Both the position numbers and the translations under genes were made by a program. Below are positions 15,144-23,350 of a stretch of DNA of 64,000 bases, in pieces. This DNA is from Palsa-147 sp963771905 (GTDB taxonomy: Bacteria; Acidobacteriota; Terriglobia; Acidiferrales; UBA7541), in the NCBI GenBank assembly GCA_963771905.1, contig CAVYVI010000004.1, positions 1 through 64,000 of the forward strand, read 5' to 3'. Positions within the stretch are counted from its first letter, which is position 1. Each line of letters begins with the position of its first letter. Under the pieces are notes generated by a model. That model made no database searches. It saw only the letters and a program-made list of their open reading frames with translations, and was not told where the DNA came from.

Positions 15144-15515
15144 ATGAACGGCAATTACCTCGACGCGTACGGCTCGCTGTTGCTGATGTTCCTCGCGGCC
15201 ATGGGCATTTCCGGTGCGATTCTCACGCTTTCTAGTCTGGTCGGCCGGCACAAACGCAATCGCGCGAAAGATCAACCCTATGAGTGCGGGATTCGCCCCA
15301 CGGGGGATGCGCGCGAGCCGTTCTCGGTGCAGTATTATCTTGTTGCGCTGGTCTTCATTTTGTTCGATATCGAGGCTATCTTTCTCTATCCTTGGGCGCT
15401 CGTGTACCGCGATCTGCGGCTCTTCGGCTTTGTGGAGATGCTGCTCTACATTATAATTCTGCTGGCCGGTTACATTTACCTCTGGAAGAAGGGCGCTCTC
15501 GACTGGAACCGCTAG
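15144..15515 (+). CDS. nuoA: NADH-quinone oxidoreductase subunit A (operon 1)
   Basis: 123 residues from ATG 15144; the frame opens earlier but MNGNYLDAYG is the normal start. Three membrane helices are separated by the conserved loop PYECGIRPTGDAREPFSVQYY, which lines the quinone cavity with NuoD and NuoH; FILFDIEAIFLYPWA is the second helix. Membrane arm of complex I. First gene of a plus-strand operon that continues directly to nuoC with no nuoB. A good promoter lies just upstream. Confidence 0.95.
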   Translation: MNGNYLDAYGSLLLMFLAAMGISGAILTLSSLVGRHKRNRAKDQPYECGIRPTGDAREPFSVQYYLVALVFILFDIEAIFLYPWALVYRDLRLFGFVEMLLYIIILLAGYIYLWKKGALDWNR

Positions 15516-15540
15516 AGCGCTCTCTGGGATCGAAACCACC

Positions 15541-16017
15541 GTGGAAACGCAGGACTTGGAAAAGGACTCGTTTATCCGCAAGCTGAAGGACTGGGACGCG
15601 CAAGCCGTCTCGGAAGTGATCGAATTTCGAGGCGAACGGACGGTCGTCATTCCGCGCGAGCATCTTCGGCGTGCCTTAGAATTCCTGGCAAATGAGCCGG
15701 GGCTTCGGTTTACGTTCCTTTCCGACATCACCGCCGTCGACAAGTTCCCAATCGAACCGCGCTTTGAATTGAACTATCACCTTCTCTCTCTGGAACGCCG
15801 CGAGCGCATCCGCGTGAAAGTCCGCGTATCGGGCCAGGATCCGGTCGTTCCGTCCATCACTGCCATTTGGCCGGCGGCGAACTGGCACGAACGCGAAGCT
15901 TTTGACCTGATGGGCGTGCGTTTCGAAGGCCATCCCGATCTCACCCGCATCCTCATGCCCGACGACTGGGAGGGGCATCCCCTGCGCAAGGACTACCCAG
16001 TCGAGGGATACCGCTGA
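15541..16017 (+). CDS. nuoC: NADH-quinone oxidoreductase subunit C (operon 1)
   Basis: 158 residues from a GTG at 15541, the short form of the 30-kDa subunit. Conserved blocks are LTFLSDITAVD, NYHLLSLERRERI, SIWPAANWHEREAFDLMGV-type (here AIWPAANWHEREAFDLMGVRF) and HPLRKDYPVEGYR. Peripheral-arm subunit that helps hold NuoB and NuoD. It follows nuoA by 25 bases, exactly where nuoB would be expected. Its TGA overlaps the nuoD ATG by one base. Confidence 0.93.
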   Translation: METQDLEKDSFIRKLKDWDAQAVSEVIEFRGERTVVIPREHLRRALEFLANEPGLRFTFLSDITAVDKFPIEPRFELNYHLLSLERRERIRVKVRVSGQDPVVPSITAIWPAANWHEREAFDLMGVRFEGHPDLTRILMPDDWEGHPLRKDYPVEGYR

Positions 16018-17216
16018 TGACCACCACCGTCGAGACGCCGACCGGTTCCGCGCAAACGATGGTCCTGAATATGGGACCGCAGCATCCGTCGACGCACGGC
16101 GTGCTCCGCGTCTTACTGGAACTTGAAGGCGAAATCATCGTCAAGGCCAAATTGATCATCGGCTACCTCCATACGGGCATCGAGAAGTCCTGCGAAGCCC
16201 TAACGTATTCCCAGGCGATTACGCTGACCGACCGGCTCGACTATCTCGCGCCTTTGTCGAACAATCTCGGCTATTGCCTCGCCGTTGAGAAACTCCTTGG
16301 GATCGAAGTCCCGAAGCGGGCGCAGTACATTCGCGTGTTGCTGACGGAGCTGACGCGCTGCGCCTCGCATCTCGTGTGGCTTGGAACGCACGCCATCGAT
16401 CTCGGCGCGATGACGGTTTTTCTCTACGGATTCCGCGAGCGCGAAGAAATCCTCAGTATTTTCGAAATGCTCTCCGGGCAGCGAATGATGACGAGCTATT
16501 TCCGCATCGGCGGATTGGCGCTCGAACCGGCGACGGGTTGGCTGGACCGCGTCGCGCGTTTCGTCGACGGCTTTCCCGCCCACATCGCGGAATACGAGGA
16601 CCTCCTCACGCAAAATCGAATTTGGATGGCGCGCACGCAGGGCGTGGGACTCTTGTCGGCCGCGGATGCGATCGCGCTTGGCATTTCCGGACCGCTTCTG
16701 CGCGCAAGCGGCGTGGCGTACGACGTCCGCAAATTCTTTCCGTATTCGAGTTACGAAGAATTCGATTTCGACGTGCCAACGCACACTGCCGGAGATTGCT
16801 ACGCCAGGTACATAGTCCGCGTCGCCGAGCTCCGCGAGAGCGTCAAAATTATCAAGCAAGCCATGGCGAAAATCCCGGCCGAAGGCCCTATCCGCACCGA
16901 AGCGCCCGGGATCATCCCGCCGTCGCGGGAGGAAATGAAGACCTCCATCGAAGGGCTGATCTATCACTTCAAGATTTACACCGAGGGATTCGCGCCGCCA
17001 CCGGGCGAGGTGTATCAGGCCATCGAATCGCCCCGCGGCGAGCTCGGCTTCTTCGTCGCGAGCGACGGCTCAGTCAAACCCTATCGCGTCAAAGTTCGCG
17101 CTCCGTCCTTTGTTAATTTGCAGGCCGTTCAAAAGATGGCTGAAGGGCGATTGATCGCAGACGTTGTCGCTTGCATCGGCACAACCGATATTATTCTCGG
17201 CGAGGTAGACCGGTGA
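16017..17216 (+). CDS. nuoD: NADH-quinone oxidoreductase subunit D (operon 1)
   Basis: 399 residues of the 49-kDa subunit, homologous to NiFe-hydrogenase large subunits without the metal ligands. GPQHPSTHGVLR carries the quinone-site His; GYLHTGIEK, RIGGLALEPATGW and the C-terminal GTTDIILGEVDR are intact. It forms the quinone pocket together with NuoB, which is missing here. The start overlaps the nuoC stop (TGATG) and the end overlaps the EF fusion start (GTGA), indicating tight translational coupling. Confidence 0.95.
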   Translation: MTTTVETPTGSAQTMVLNMGPQHPSTHGVLRVLLELEGEIIVKAKLIIGYLHTGIEKSCEALTYSQAITLTDRLDYLAPLSNNLGYCLAVEKLLGIEVPKRAQYIRVLLTELTRCASHLVWLGTHAIDLGAMTVFLYGFREREEILSIFEMLSGQRMMTSYFRIGGLALEPATGWLDRVARFVDGFPAHIAEYEDLLTQNRIWMARTQGVGLLSAADAIALGISGPLLRASGVAYDVRKFFPYSSYEEFDFDVPTHTAGDCYARYIVRVAELRESVKIIKQAMAKIPAEGPIRTEAPGIIPPSREEMKTSIEGLIYHFKIYTEGFAPPPGEVYQAIESPRGELGFFVASDGSVKPYRVKVRAPSFVNLQAVQKMAEGRLIADVVACIGTTDIILGEVDR

Positions 17217-19057
17217 GCGCATCCGAGCCGGCGCCGCGGATGCAGCTACCTCCGGCGCTCGAAACGAAATTCAATGAGTTGGTCGGGCGCTATCCCGTCA
17301 AACGCTCCGCTTTAATCCCCATGATGCTCTACGCCCAGGATCAATTCGGTTCCCTGGGCGATGACATCCTCACTGAAATCGCGATACGCCTCGATCTGAA
17401 TCTGGTTCAAGTGATCGAAACGCTCGAGTATTACTCGATGCTGCGGCGCAAGCCCAGCGGGAAAAATCACGTCCAGGTCTGCACGAACGTTTCGTGCATG
17501 CTGCGCGGCGGCAACGAAATCTACTCGCACCTGAAGAAGCGCCTGAGCATTGGCAACAAGGAAACGACGGTCACCGGCACATTCTCCCTCGAGGAAGTCG
17601 AGTGCATCGGCGCGTGCACGGGCGCGCCGGCAATTCAAGTGAACTACGACTTCTATGAGAATCTTACGCCGGAACGGATCGACCAGATTCTCGAGCAATT
17701 GCAGAACGGTCTCAAGCCAAAGCCTGTCAGTTGCACGAGCGGTTCGCTCCACGAGCGGAGCGAAGTGGAAACGCCGGTCATCAGCCGTCGCTTCGGCATA
17801 CAGGATTCCCGAAAGATCGATGTTTATCGGCAGCACGACGGCTATCTCGGGCTTGAAAAGGCGCTGAAAGCCATGACGCCGGCATCCATCATCGACGAAG
17901 TAAAGAAATCGAATCTCCGTGGCCGCGGCGGCGCGGGCTTTCCCACGGGAATGAAATGGGGCTTCGTGGTCAAAGATTCGCCGAAGCCGACGTACATTCT
18001 CTGCAATGCGGACGAGAGTGAACCGGGCACGTGCAAGGACCGTCCGCTGATGGAGCATGACCCGCACCAGATGATCGAGGGTATCGCGATTGCGGGACGC
18101 GCCATCGGAGCGAAGCAGGGCTACATCTACATTCGCGGCGAGTATCGCTACGTCCTCGATATCATCGATGTTGCTCTTGCTGAAGCCTACGCCGCCGGCT
18201 ATCTCGGACAGAACATTCTGGGTACGGACTTTTCCTTCGATTTGTGCACCCACACGGGTGCAGGCGCGTACGAGTGCGGCGAGGAATCCGCGCTGATGGA
18301 ATCGCTCGAAGGCAAACGCGGCTACCCGCGCATCAAGCCGCCGTTCCCCGCTGTCGTTGGCTTGTACGGCTGCCCGACTGACATCAACAACGTCGAAACG
18401 CTCAGCGCGGTTCCTTCGATCATTCTGCGCGGCGGCGAATGGTACGCGGGCCTCGGCACGCCGAAAAACGGCGGTACTCGGATGCTCTGTATTTCCGGGC
18501 ATGTGAATCGCCCGGGCATTTACGAGGTTCCGCTTGGCTTCAACATGCGCCGCGCGATCGAAGAGCTGGCGGGCGGCGTCCCCGGCAGCAAGAAGATCAA
18601 AGCGGTGATTCCGGGCGGCAGCTCGTGCCCCCTCCTGACGGCCGACGAGATCGACATTCCCATGGATTACGATTCGGTCGCGAAGGCCGGCTCGATGCTC
18701 GGCTCCGGAGGAATGATCGTCTTCGACGAAGAAACGTGCATGGTAGACGTCGCCCGGCGCATCATGCACTTCTACGCGCACGAGTCCTGCGGCTGGTGCA
18801 TTCCGTGCCGCGAAGGTACCGCGTGGCTGCGCAAGATGCTCGATCGCTTCCACGATGGCGGCGGCCGGCCGGTCGATATTCCGCTCATCGGAGAGCTGGC
18901 GCAGAACATGCTCGGAAAAACATTGTGCCCGCTCGGCGATGCAGCCGCGCTGCCCACGATCAGTATCGTGAAAAAGTGGAAAAACGAATTCGAAGATCAT
19001 CTTCGCGGCAAGTGCGCCTACAAAACCGCCGCGGAAGCCCTGGCGATGGCGCAGTAA
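17213..19057 (+). CDS. nuoEF: fused NADH-quinone oxidoreductase subunits E and F (operon 1)
   Basis: 614 residues from GTG 17213. Residues 1 to about 165 are NuoE, with the N1a [2Fe-2S] cysteines C90/C95 (CTNVSC) and C131/C135 (CIGAC). After a linker (KPVSCTSGSLHERSEVE), NuoF begins near residue 190: NADH/FMN motif GRGGAGFPTGMKW, NADESEPGTCKD, and the N3 4Fe-4S cysteines in ESCGWCIPCREG plus the distant TLCPLGD. The fused protein is the NADH-oxidising tip of complex I. In most bacteria the two are separate genes, so the fusion is notable, though fused forms are known. Confidence 0.93.
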   Translation: MSASEPAPRMQLPPALETKFNELVGRYPVKRSALIPMMLYAQDQFGSLGDDILTEIAIRLDLNLVQVIETLEYYSMLRRKPSGKNHVQVCTNVSCMLRGGNEIYSHLKKRLSIGNKETTVTGTFSLEEVECIGACTGAPAIQVNYDFYENLTPERIDQILEQLQNGLKPKPVSCTSGSLHERSEVETPVISRRFGIQDSRKIDVYRQHDGYLGLEKALKAMTPASIIDEVKKSNLRGRGGAGFPTGMKWGFVVKDSPKPTYILCNADESEPGTCKDRPLMEHDPHQMIEGIAIAGRAIGAKQGYIYIRGEYRYVLDIIDVALAEAYAAGYLGQNILGTDFSFDLCTHTGAGAYECGEESALMESLEGKRGYPRIKPPFPAVVGLYGCPTDINNVETLSAVPSIILRGGEWYAGLGTPKNGGTRMLCISGHVNRPGIYEVPLGFNMRRAIEELAGGVPGSKKIKAVIPGGSSCPLLTADEIDIPMDYDSVAKAGSMLGSGGMIVFDEETCMVDVARRIMHFYAHESCGWCIPCREGTAWLRKMLDRFHDGGGRPVDIPLIGELAQNMLGKTLCPLGDAAALPTISIVKKWKNEFEDHLRGKCAYKTAAEALAMAQ

Positions 19058-19099
19058 CCTTGCGCCGCAGCCGGACGCTGTAAAAGGCTCAAGGAATTC

Positions 19100-21379
19100 A
19101 TGGCCGAACAAAAACAGGTTACGTTTACTCTCAACGAGCTGAAGGTCACCGTGCCCGCGGGCACGCTAGTGATTGAAGCGGCGAAGCAGATGCAGACGGA
19201 GGTGCCGTCATTCTGCTATTACCCAGGGCTTTCGCTCCAAGCCGCTTGCCGCATGTGCCTGGTCGAAGTGGAGAAGATGCCGAAATTGCAGACGGCCTGC
19301 ACGCTTATCGCGACCGACGGTATGATCGTACGCACCGATACCGAGCCGGTCCACAAGGCGCGCAAGGACATGCTCGAATTCCTGCTGTCGAATCATCCTC
19401 TGGATTGTCCGGTGTGCGACAAGGGCGGTGAGTGCGAACTGCAGGACATGACGTTTCGTTACGGCCTGGACCACAGCCGGTTCAACGAAGAGAAACTGCA
19501 CACTCCCGAAGAAAAGTGGTCGCCGCTCGTCTATTACGACGCCCCGCGCTGCATTCTCTGCTTCCGCTGTGTGCGCGTCTGCGATGAAGGCATGGACGTC
19601 AAGGCCCTGGGCGTCGGCGCGCGCGGGGTGCACTCAGAGATTCTGCCGAACAAGTCTGGGGCGCTCGCCTGCGAAGAATGCGGGATGTGCATCGATATCT
19701 GCCCCGTTGGCGCGCTGACCAGCGGGACCTACCGCTATCAAACCCGGCCGTGGGAAATGACCTACGTCGGCAATCCCTGCGCGCACTGCTCGAACGGCTG
19801 CAAGACGACGCTCAGCGTACGCAACAACGAAATTCTGCGCGCGAATAATCGCGACCACTCTGGCATCAATGGCGAGTTCCTCTGCGGAAAAGGGCGCTTC
19901 GGATTCGATTTCACGAATCATGCGGAGCGAATTCGCCAGCCGCTGATTCGCCGCAATGGAAAGCTCGAGCCGGCCAGCTGGGAAGACGCCTTCGAGGAAG
20001 TCACGCGGCGTCTGAAGCAGGCGCACGGCACGCATGGTGCATCGGCGATTGGCGTCATCGGATCCAATCGCACCACGAATGAAGAAAATTATCTGCTCAA
20101 CCGCTTCGCGCGCCTAAATCTCGGCACGAACAATATCGATCATCACCGCACGGCCGATTACGTGGGACTCGCGGCCGCGCTCGGCCCGAAGGCCGCCGAT
20201 TCGCTCGCGACAATGGCGGATATTTATTCTGCCGATGCTGTGCTCGTAATCGGCAACGATCCCACGCAGCAGAATCCGCTCGTCGCATGGCAGATTCGCA
20301 CCGGAATTCGACATCACCTGGCAAAGCTGTTCGTCATCGCTGCGCGACAGATGAAACTCGAGCGTCAGGCGACGCAGACAATTCGCGTTTCGTCCGATGG
20401 CGAATCAGCGGCCATGCGTTGGCTCGCGGCGGGCGACGGCGGTTCGTCGCATGAAGTCGCGGCAGATCTGGCGAAGTTGCGCGACGCGCTCGCACAAGCG
20501 AGCGACGTCGTGATCGTCTTCGGCGCGGAATTGGCGGGCGCAGCGGTTCGCGATCTCGTCGCGTTCGGCTCGCAGCTCCCCGGCAAGACGCGCTACATGG
20601 CGCTGGGCGATTACTCAAATTCGCGCGGTGCCGCCGATTTCGGCGTTCTTCCCGATCGCCTGCCTGGATATGCGGCGCTCAACGACTCGGCGGAGCGCGC
20701 GCGTTACAGCAAGCTATGGGGCGCGGAGATTCCTGCGGCCGCGGGGCTGACGGCCCGGCAAATGATGGACGCGGCGCTTTCCGGGAAACTCAAAGCGCTC
20801 TACGTTGTCGGTGCAAACCCGGTGAAGACTTTCGAGACCAAGCAAGCCGACCGGCTCGGCGGTCTCGATTTGCTGATCGTGCACGATCTCTTCCTGACGG
20901 AAACCGCACAGCGCGCCGATGTGGTCTTGCCGGCCGCTTCATCGTACGAAAAAGACGGCACCCTGACGAACACTGCGGGCGAACTCCAGATGACGCATCG
21001 CTCGATTGATCCGCAGGGCCCGCGCAGCGATTTCGATCTTCTGCGAATAATTTCCCATCAGCTTTCGCAACTCGGCATGGGACCGGCGATTCGCCTGCGG
21101 ACGCCGGAAGCCGCGTTCGAAGAGATTCGGCAGAATGTGCCGGGCTATCGCGTCTCGTTCGCGAATTTGCTGGCGGGCGGCGCCGAGCGCGCCGTCGCAA
21201 GTTCGAAGTCGGTAGAAAATTCGTATTTGCCTCCGGCGGGGACAATTTTCTCCTCGCAGGATTTTCTCTTTTCAAGCGGCACCCTGGGTCGTTATTGTTC
21301 CAAGCTCAATTCCTGTAACGAGGCCAAAGAAACTCCGTGGATTTCGTCGCCCAGCATCCAATCCTGGTGGTCTCGGTAG
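19100..21379 (+). CDS. nuoG: NADH-quinone oxidoreductase subunit G (operon 1)
   Basis: 759 residues; AAGGA lies 7 bases before ATG 19100. Iron-sulfur motifs in order: [2Fe-2S] N1b (C-x10-C-x2-C-x12-C in the first 70 residues), the His-Cys cluster (HPLDCPVCDKGGEC), two ferredoxin-type clusters (CILCFRCVRVC and CEECGMCIDIC), and the extra N7-type set CAHCSNGC plus a later Cys in FLCGKG. A molybdopterin-oxidoreductase-like domain without cofactor follows. Electrons pass from NuoF through it toward NuoI, which is not encoded here. The 3' end overlaps nuoH by 43 bases, more than elsewhere in the operon. Confidence 0.94.
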   Translation: MAEQKQVTFTLNELKVTVPAGTLVIEAAKQMQTEVPSFCYYPGLSLQAACRMCLVEVEKMPKLQTACTLIATDGMIVRTDTEPVHKARKDMLEFLLSNHPLDCPVCDKGGECELQDMTFRYGLDHSRFNEEKLHTPEEKWSPLVYYDAPRCILCFRCVRVCDEGMDVKALGVGARGVHSEILPNKSGALACEECGMCIDICPVGALTSGTYRYQTRPWEMTYVGNPCAHCSNGCKTTLSVRNNEILRANNRDHSGINGEFLCGKGRFGFDFTNHAERIRQPLIRRNGKLEPASWEDAFEEVTRRLKQAHGTHGASAIGVIGSNRTTNEENYLLNRFARLNLGTNNIDHHRTADYVGLAAALGPKAADSLATMADIYSADAVLVIGNDPTQQNPLVAWQIRTGIRHHLAKLFVIAARQMKLERQATQTIRVSSDGESAAMRWLAAGDGGSSHEVAADLAKLRDALAQASDVVIVFGAELAGAAVRDLVAFGSQLPGKTRYMALGDYSNSRGAADFGVLPDRLPGYAALNDSAERARYSKLWGAEIPAAAGLTARQMMDAALSGKLKALYVVGANPVKTFETKQADRLGGLDLLIVHDLFLTETAQRADVVLPAASSYEKDGTLTNTAGELQMTHRSIDPQGPRSDFDLLRIISHQLSQLGMGPAIRLRTPEAAFEEIRQNVPGYRVSFANLLAGGAERAVASSKSVENSYLPPAGTIFSSQDFLFSSGTLGRYCSKLNSCNEAKETPWISSPSIQSWWSR

Positions 21380-22542
21380 TCAAGATCGTCGTCTTGCTGT
21401 TCGTTCTGATGACGGCACTTGCCTACGTCACCTGGTTTGAACGAAAGGTCGTCGCGCGCATTCAGTCGCGCCTCGGGCCGCTGTATGTCGGCGCGCACGG
21501 ATTGCTCCAGCCGCTGGCCGACGGCCTGAAGTTCATGTTCAAGGAGGACGTGACGCCGCCGGCCTCGGACAAGTTTGTATACGTCCTCGCGCCATTCCTG
21601 GCCCTTACTCTCGCGCTTTCGACGCTGGCACTGGTCCCCTTCGGACCGGCGAGTATCACGATTCTCGGCCAGTCCACGGATCTCGCCGTCGCGAATGTCA
21701 GCCTCGGATTGCTTTTTGTCTTCGCGATCACGTCGATCGGCGTGTACGGCGTGGCACTCGCGGGTTGGTCGTCGAACAGCAAGTATCCGCTCCTCGGCGG
21801 TCTGCGCAGTTCGGCTCAGATGGTCAGTTACGAAGTTTCGTTGACGCTGTCGGTTGTCGGCGTCGTATTGCTGGCCGGCACGCTTAATTTCAACGAACTG
21901 ATTCAGTCGCAGAGCGGGCGATGGCTTCATTTCATTCCTCGCTGGAACGTGATTCCGCAATTCATCGGCTTTCTCTGTTATTTCACCTCGGCCATCGCCG
22001 AAACCAATCGCGTGCCGTTCGATCTTCCCGAAGCGGAAACTGAACTTGTCGCGGGCTTTCACACGGAATATTCGAGCTTCAAGTTCGCGATGTTCTTCAT
22101 GGCCGAATACGCAAACATGATTACGGTCTCGTGCTTGGCCACGATTCTTTTCCTGGGCGGATGGCTATCGCCCCTGTCGTCTTCGTGGACTTGGCAGTTG
22201 TATTTGCCCGGCGCCGGCCTTCTGCTGGGCGGAGTGCTTCTTGCGTACGACGCGGTCATCCTGCAACGCGGCATCGCGCGGATCCAGCTGACCGTGGTCA
22301 CGCTCATTGCGCTCGGTCTCGGCGCCATCTGCCTGATCCCCACGGTGATGGTCGTCGTTCAAGGCGTGTTTTGGTTTCTTCTTAAAGTCACATGCCTGAT
22401 TTTCTTCTACGTCTGGATGCGCGGTACGCTGCCCCGCTTTCGCTACGATCAATTGATGGATTTCGGGTGGAAATTCCTGTTACCCGTTGCACTCGCGAAT
22501 CTGGTGGTCACGAGCTTCGTGGTTCTGGTGCTGAACCGATGA
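21337..22542 (+). CDS. nuoH: NADH-quinone oxidoreductase subunit H (operon 1)
   Basis: 401 residues with about eight to nine membrane helices, starting at GTG 21337 inside the 3' end of nuoG. Conserved segments are YVTWFERKVVARIQSRLGP, GLLQPLADGLKFMFKED, the acidic loop ETNRVPFDLPEAETELVAGFHTEYSS, and RGTLPRFRYDQLM. It forms the quinone entry and the first proton path at the arm junction. Its stop overlaps nuoJ directly (ATGA), where nuoI is normally found. Confidence 0.95.
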   Translation: MDFVAQHPILVVSVVKIVVLLFVLMTALAYVTWFERKVVARIQSRLGPLYVGAHGLLQPLADGLKFMFKEDVTPPASDKFVYVLAPFLALTLALSTLALVPFGPASITILGQSTDLAVANVSLGLLFVFAITSIGVYGVALAGWSSNSKYPLLGGLRSSAQMVSYEVSLTLSVVGVVLLAGTLNFNELIQSQSGRWLHFIPRWNVIPQFIGFLCYFTSAIAETNRVPFDLPEAETELVAGFHTEYSSFKFAMFFMAEYANMITVSCLATILFLGGWLSPLSSSWTWQLYLPGAGLLLGGVLLAYDAVILQRGIARIQLTVVTLIALGLGAICLIPTVMVVVQGVFWFLLKVTCLIFFYVWMRGTLPRFRYDQLMDFGWKFLLPVALANLVVTSFVVLVLNR

Positions 22543-23042
22543 CGCTGCCTGTCATCGTGTTTTTAGTGGCCGCCGCGATCGCCATCATCGGCGCGCTGCT
22601 GCTGATCTTCCTGCGCGAGCCGATTCACAGTGCCCTCGCGTTGATACTCGTCATGGTCTCGCTCGCGGTACTCTACCTGCTCCTCGGTGCGGAATTCATC
22701 GCTGCGGTGCAGATTATTGTCTACGCCGGCGCCATCATGGTTTTGTTCGTGTTCACGATCATGCTGTTGAACGCTGGCGAGGAAGAGCGTACCAACCTGA
22801 GCAAGCTGGCTCAGTATGCGGGCCTGCCTCTCGGCATTTTCCTTACGCTCGAGCTGGCGTACTGGATGTCTCGTTCGACGCTTGCGACCACCGCACCGAC
22901 CGTCGCAGCTGCGGGAGGCGACCCGACGCGAGAACTTTCGCGGCTACTGTTTAGTTCGTACCTTTTCCCGTTCGAAGTGACGTCGATACTGATTCTGATT
23001 GCGCTCATCGGAGCGCTGATTCTGGCGAAAAAGGACTCATGA
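22539..23042 (+). CDS. nuoJ: NADH-quinone oxidoreductase subunit J (operon 1)
   Basis: 167 residues from ATG 22539; the longer open frame starting at 22392 runs inside nuoH and is not used. Five helices; QIIVYAGAIMVLFVFTIMLL is the conserved pi-bulge helix that moves during coupling. It overlaps nuoH (ATGA) upstream and nuoK (ATGA) downstream. Confidence 0.94.
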   Translation: MTLPVIVFLVAAAIAIIGALLLIFLREPIHSALALILVMVSLAVLYLLLGAEFIAAVQIIVYAGAIMVLFVFTIMLLNAGEEERTNLSKLAQYAGLPLGIFLTLELAYWMSRSTLATTAPTVAAAGGDPTRELSRLLFSSYLFPFEVTSILILIALIGALILAKKDS

Positions 23043-23350
23043 ACGGCATTCCGATTTCGTATTTCCTGGTGCTCAGCGCCATCCTGTTCGGGCTGGGCGT
23101 GATCGCGTTCGTGTTCAAGCGCAACATCATCACCATTTTCATGGCCATCGAGCTCATGCTCAACGCCGTGAATCTGGCATTTGTCGCCTTCGACCGCGCG
23201 CGCGGCGGAGTTCACGACGGCTGGGTCTTCGTCTTCTTCGTAATCGTCGTGGCGGCGGCCGAGGCCGCTGTGGGGCTCGCGATCGTCATTACCGTCGTGC
23301 ATAACCGGCAGTCGCTCAACATTGAACGCGTGAACCTGCTCAAACTCTGA
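23039..23350 (+). CDS. nuoK: NADH-quinone oxidoreductase subunit K (operon 1)
   Basis: 103 residues, three helices, homologous to MrpC. The two key membrane glutamates are in FMAIELMLNAVNL and AAEAAVGLAIV. Start and stop overlap nuoJ (ATGA) and nuoL (TGATG). It is a proton-channel subunit of the membrane arm. Confidence 0.95.
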   Translation: MNGIPISYFLVLSAILFGLGVIAFVFKRNIITIFMAIELMLNAVNLAFVAFDRARGGVHDGWVFVFFVIVVAAAEAAVGLAIVITVVHNRQSLNIERVNLLKL

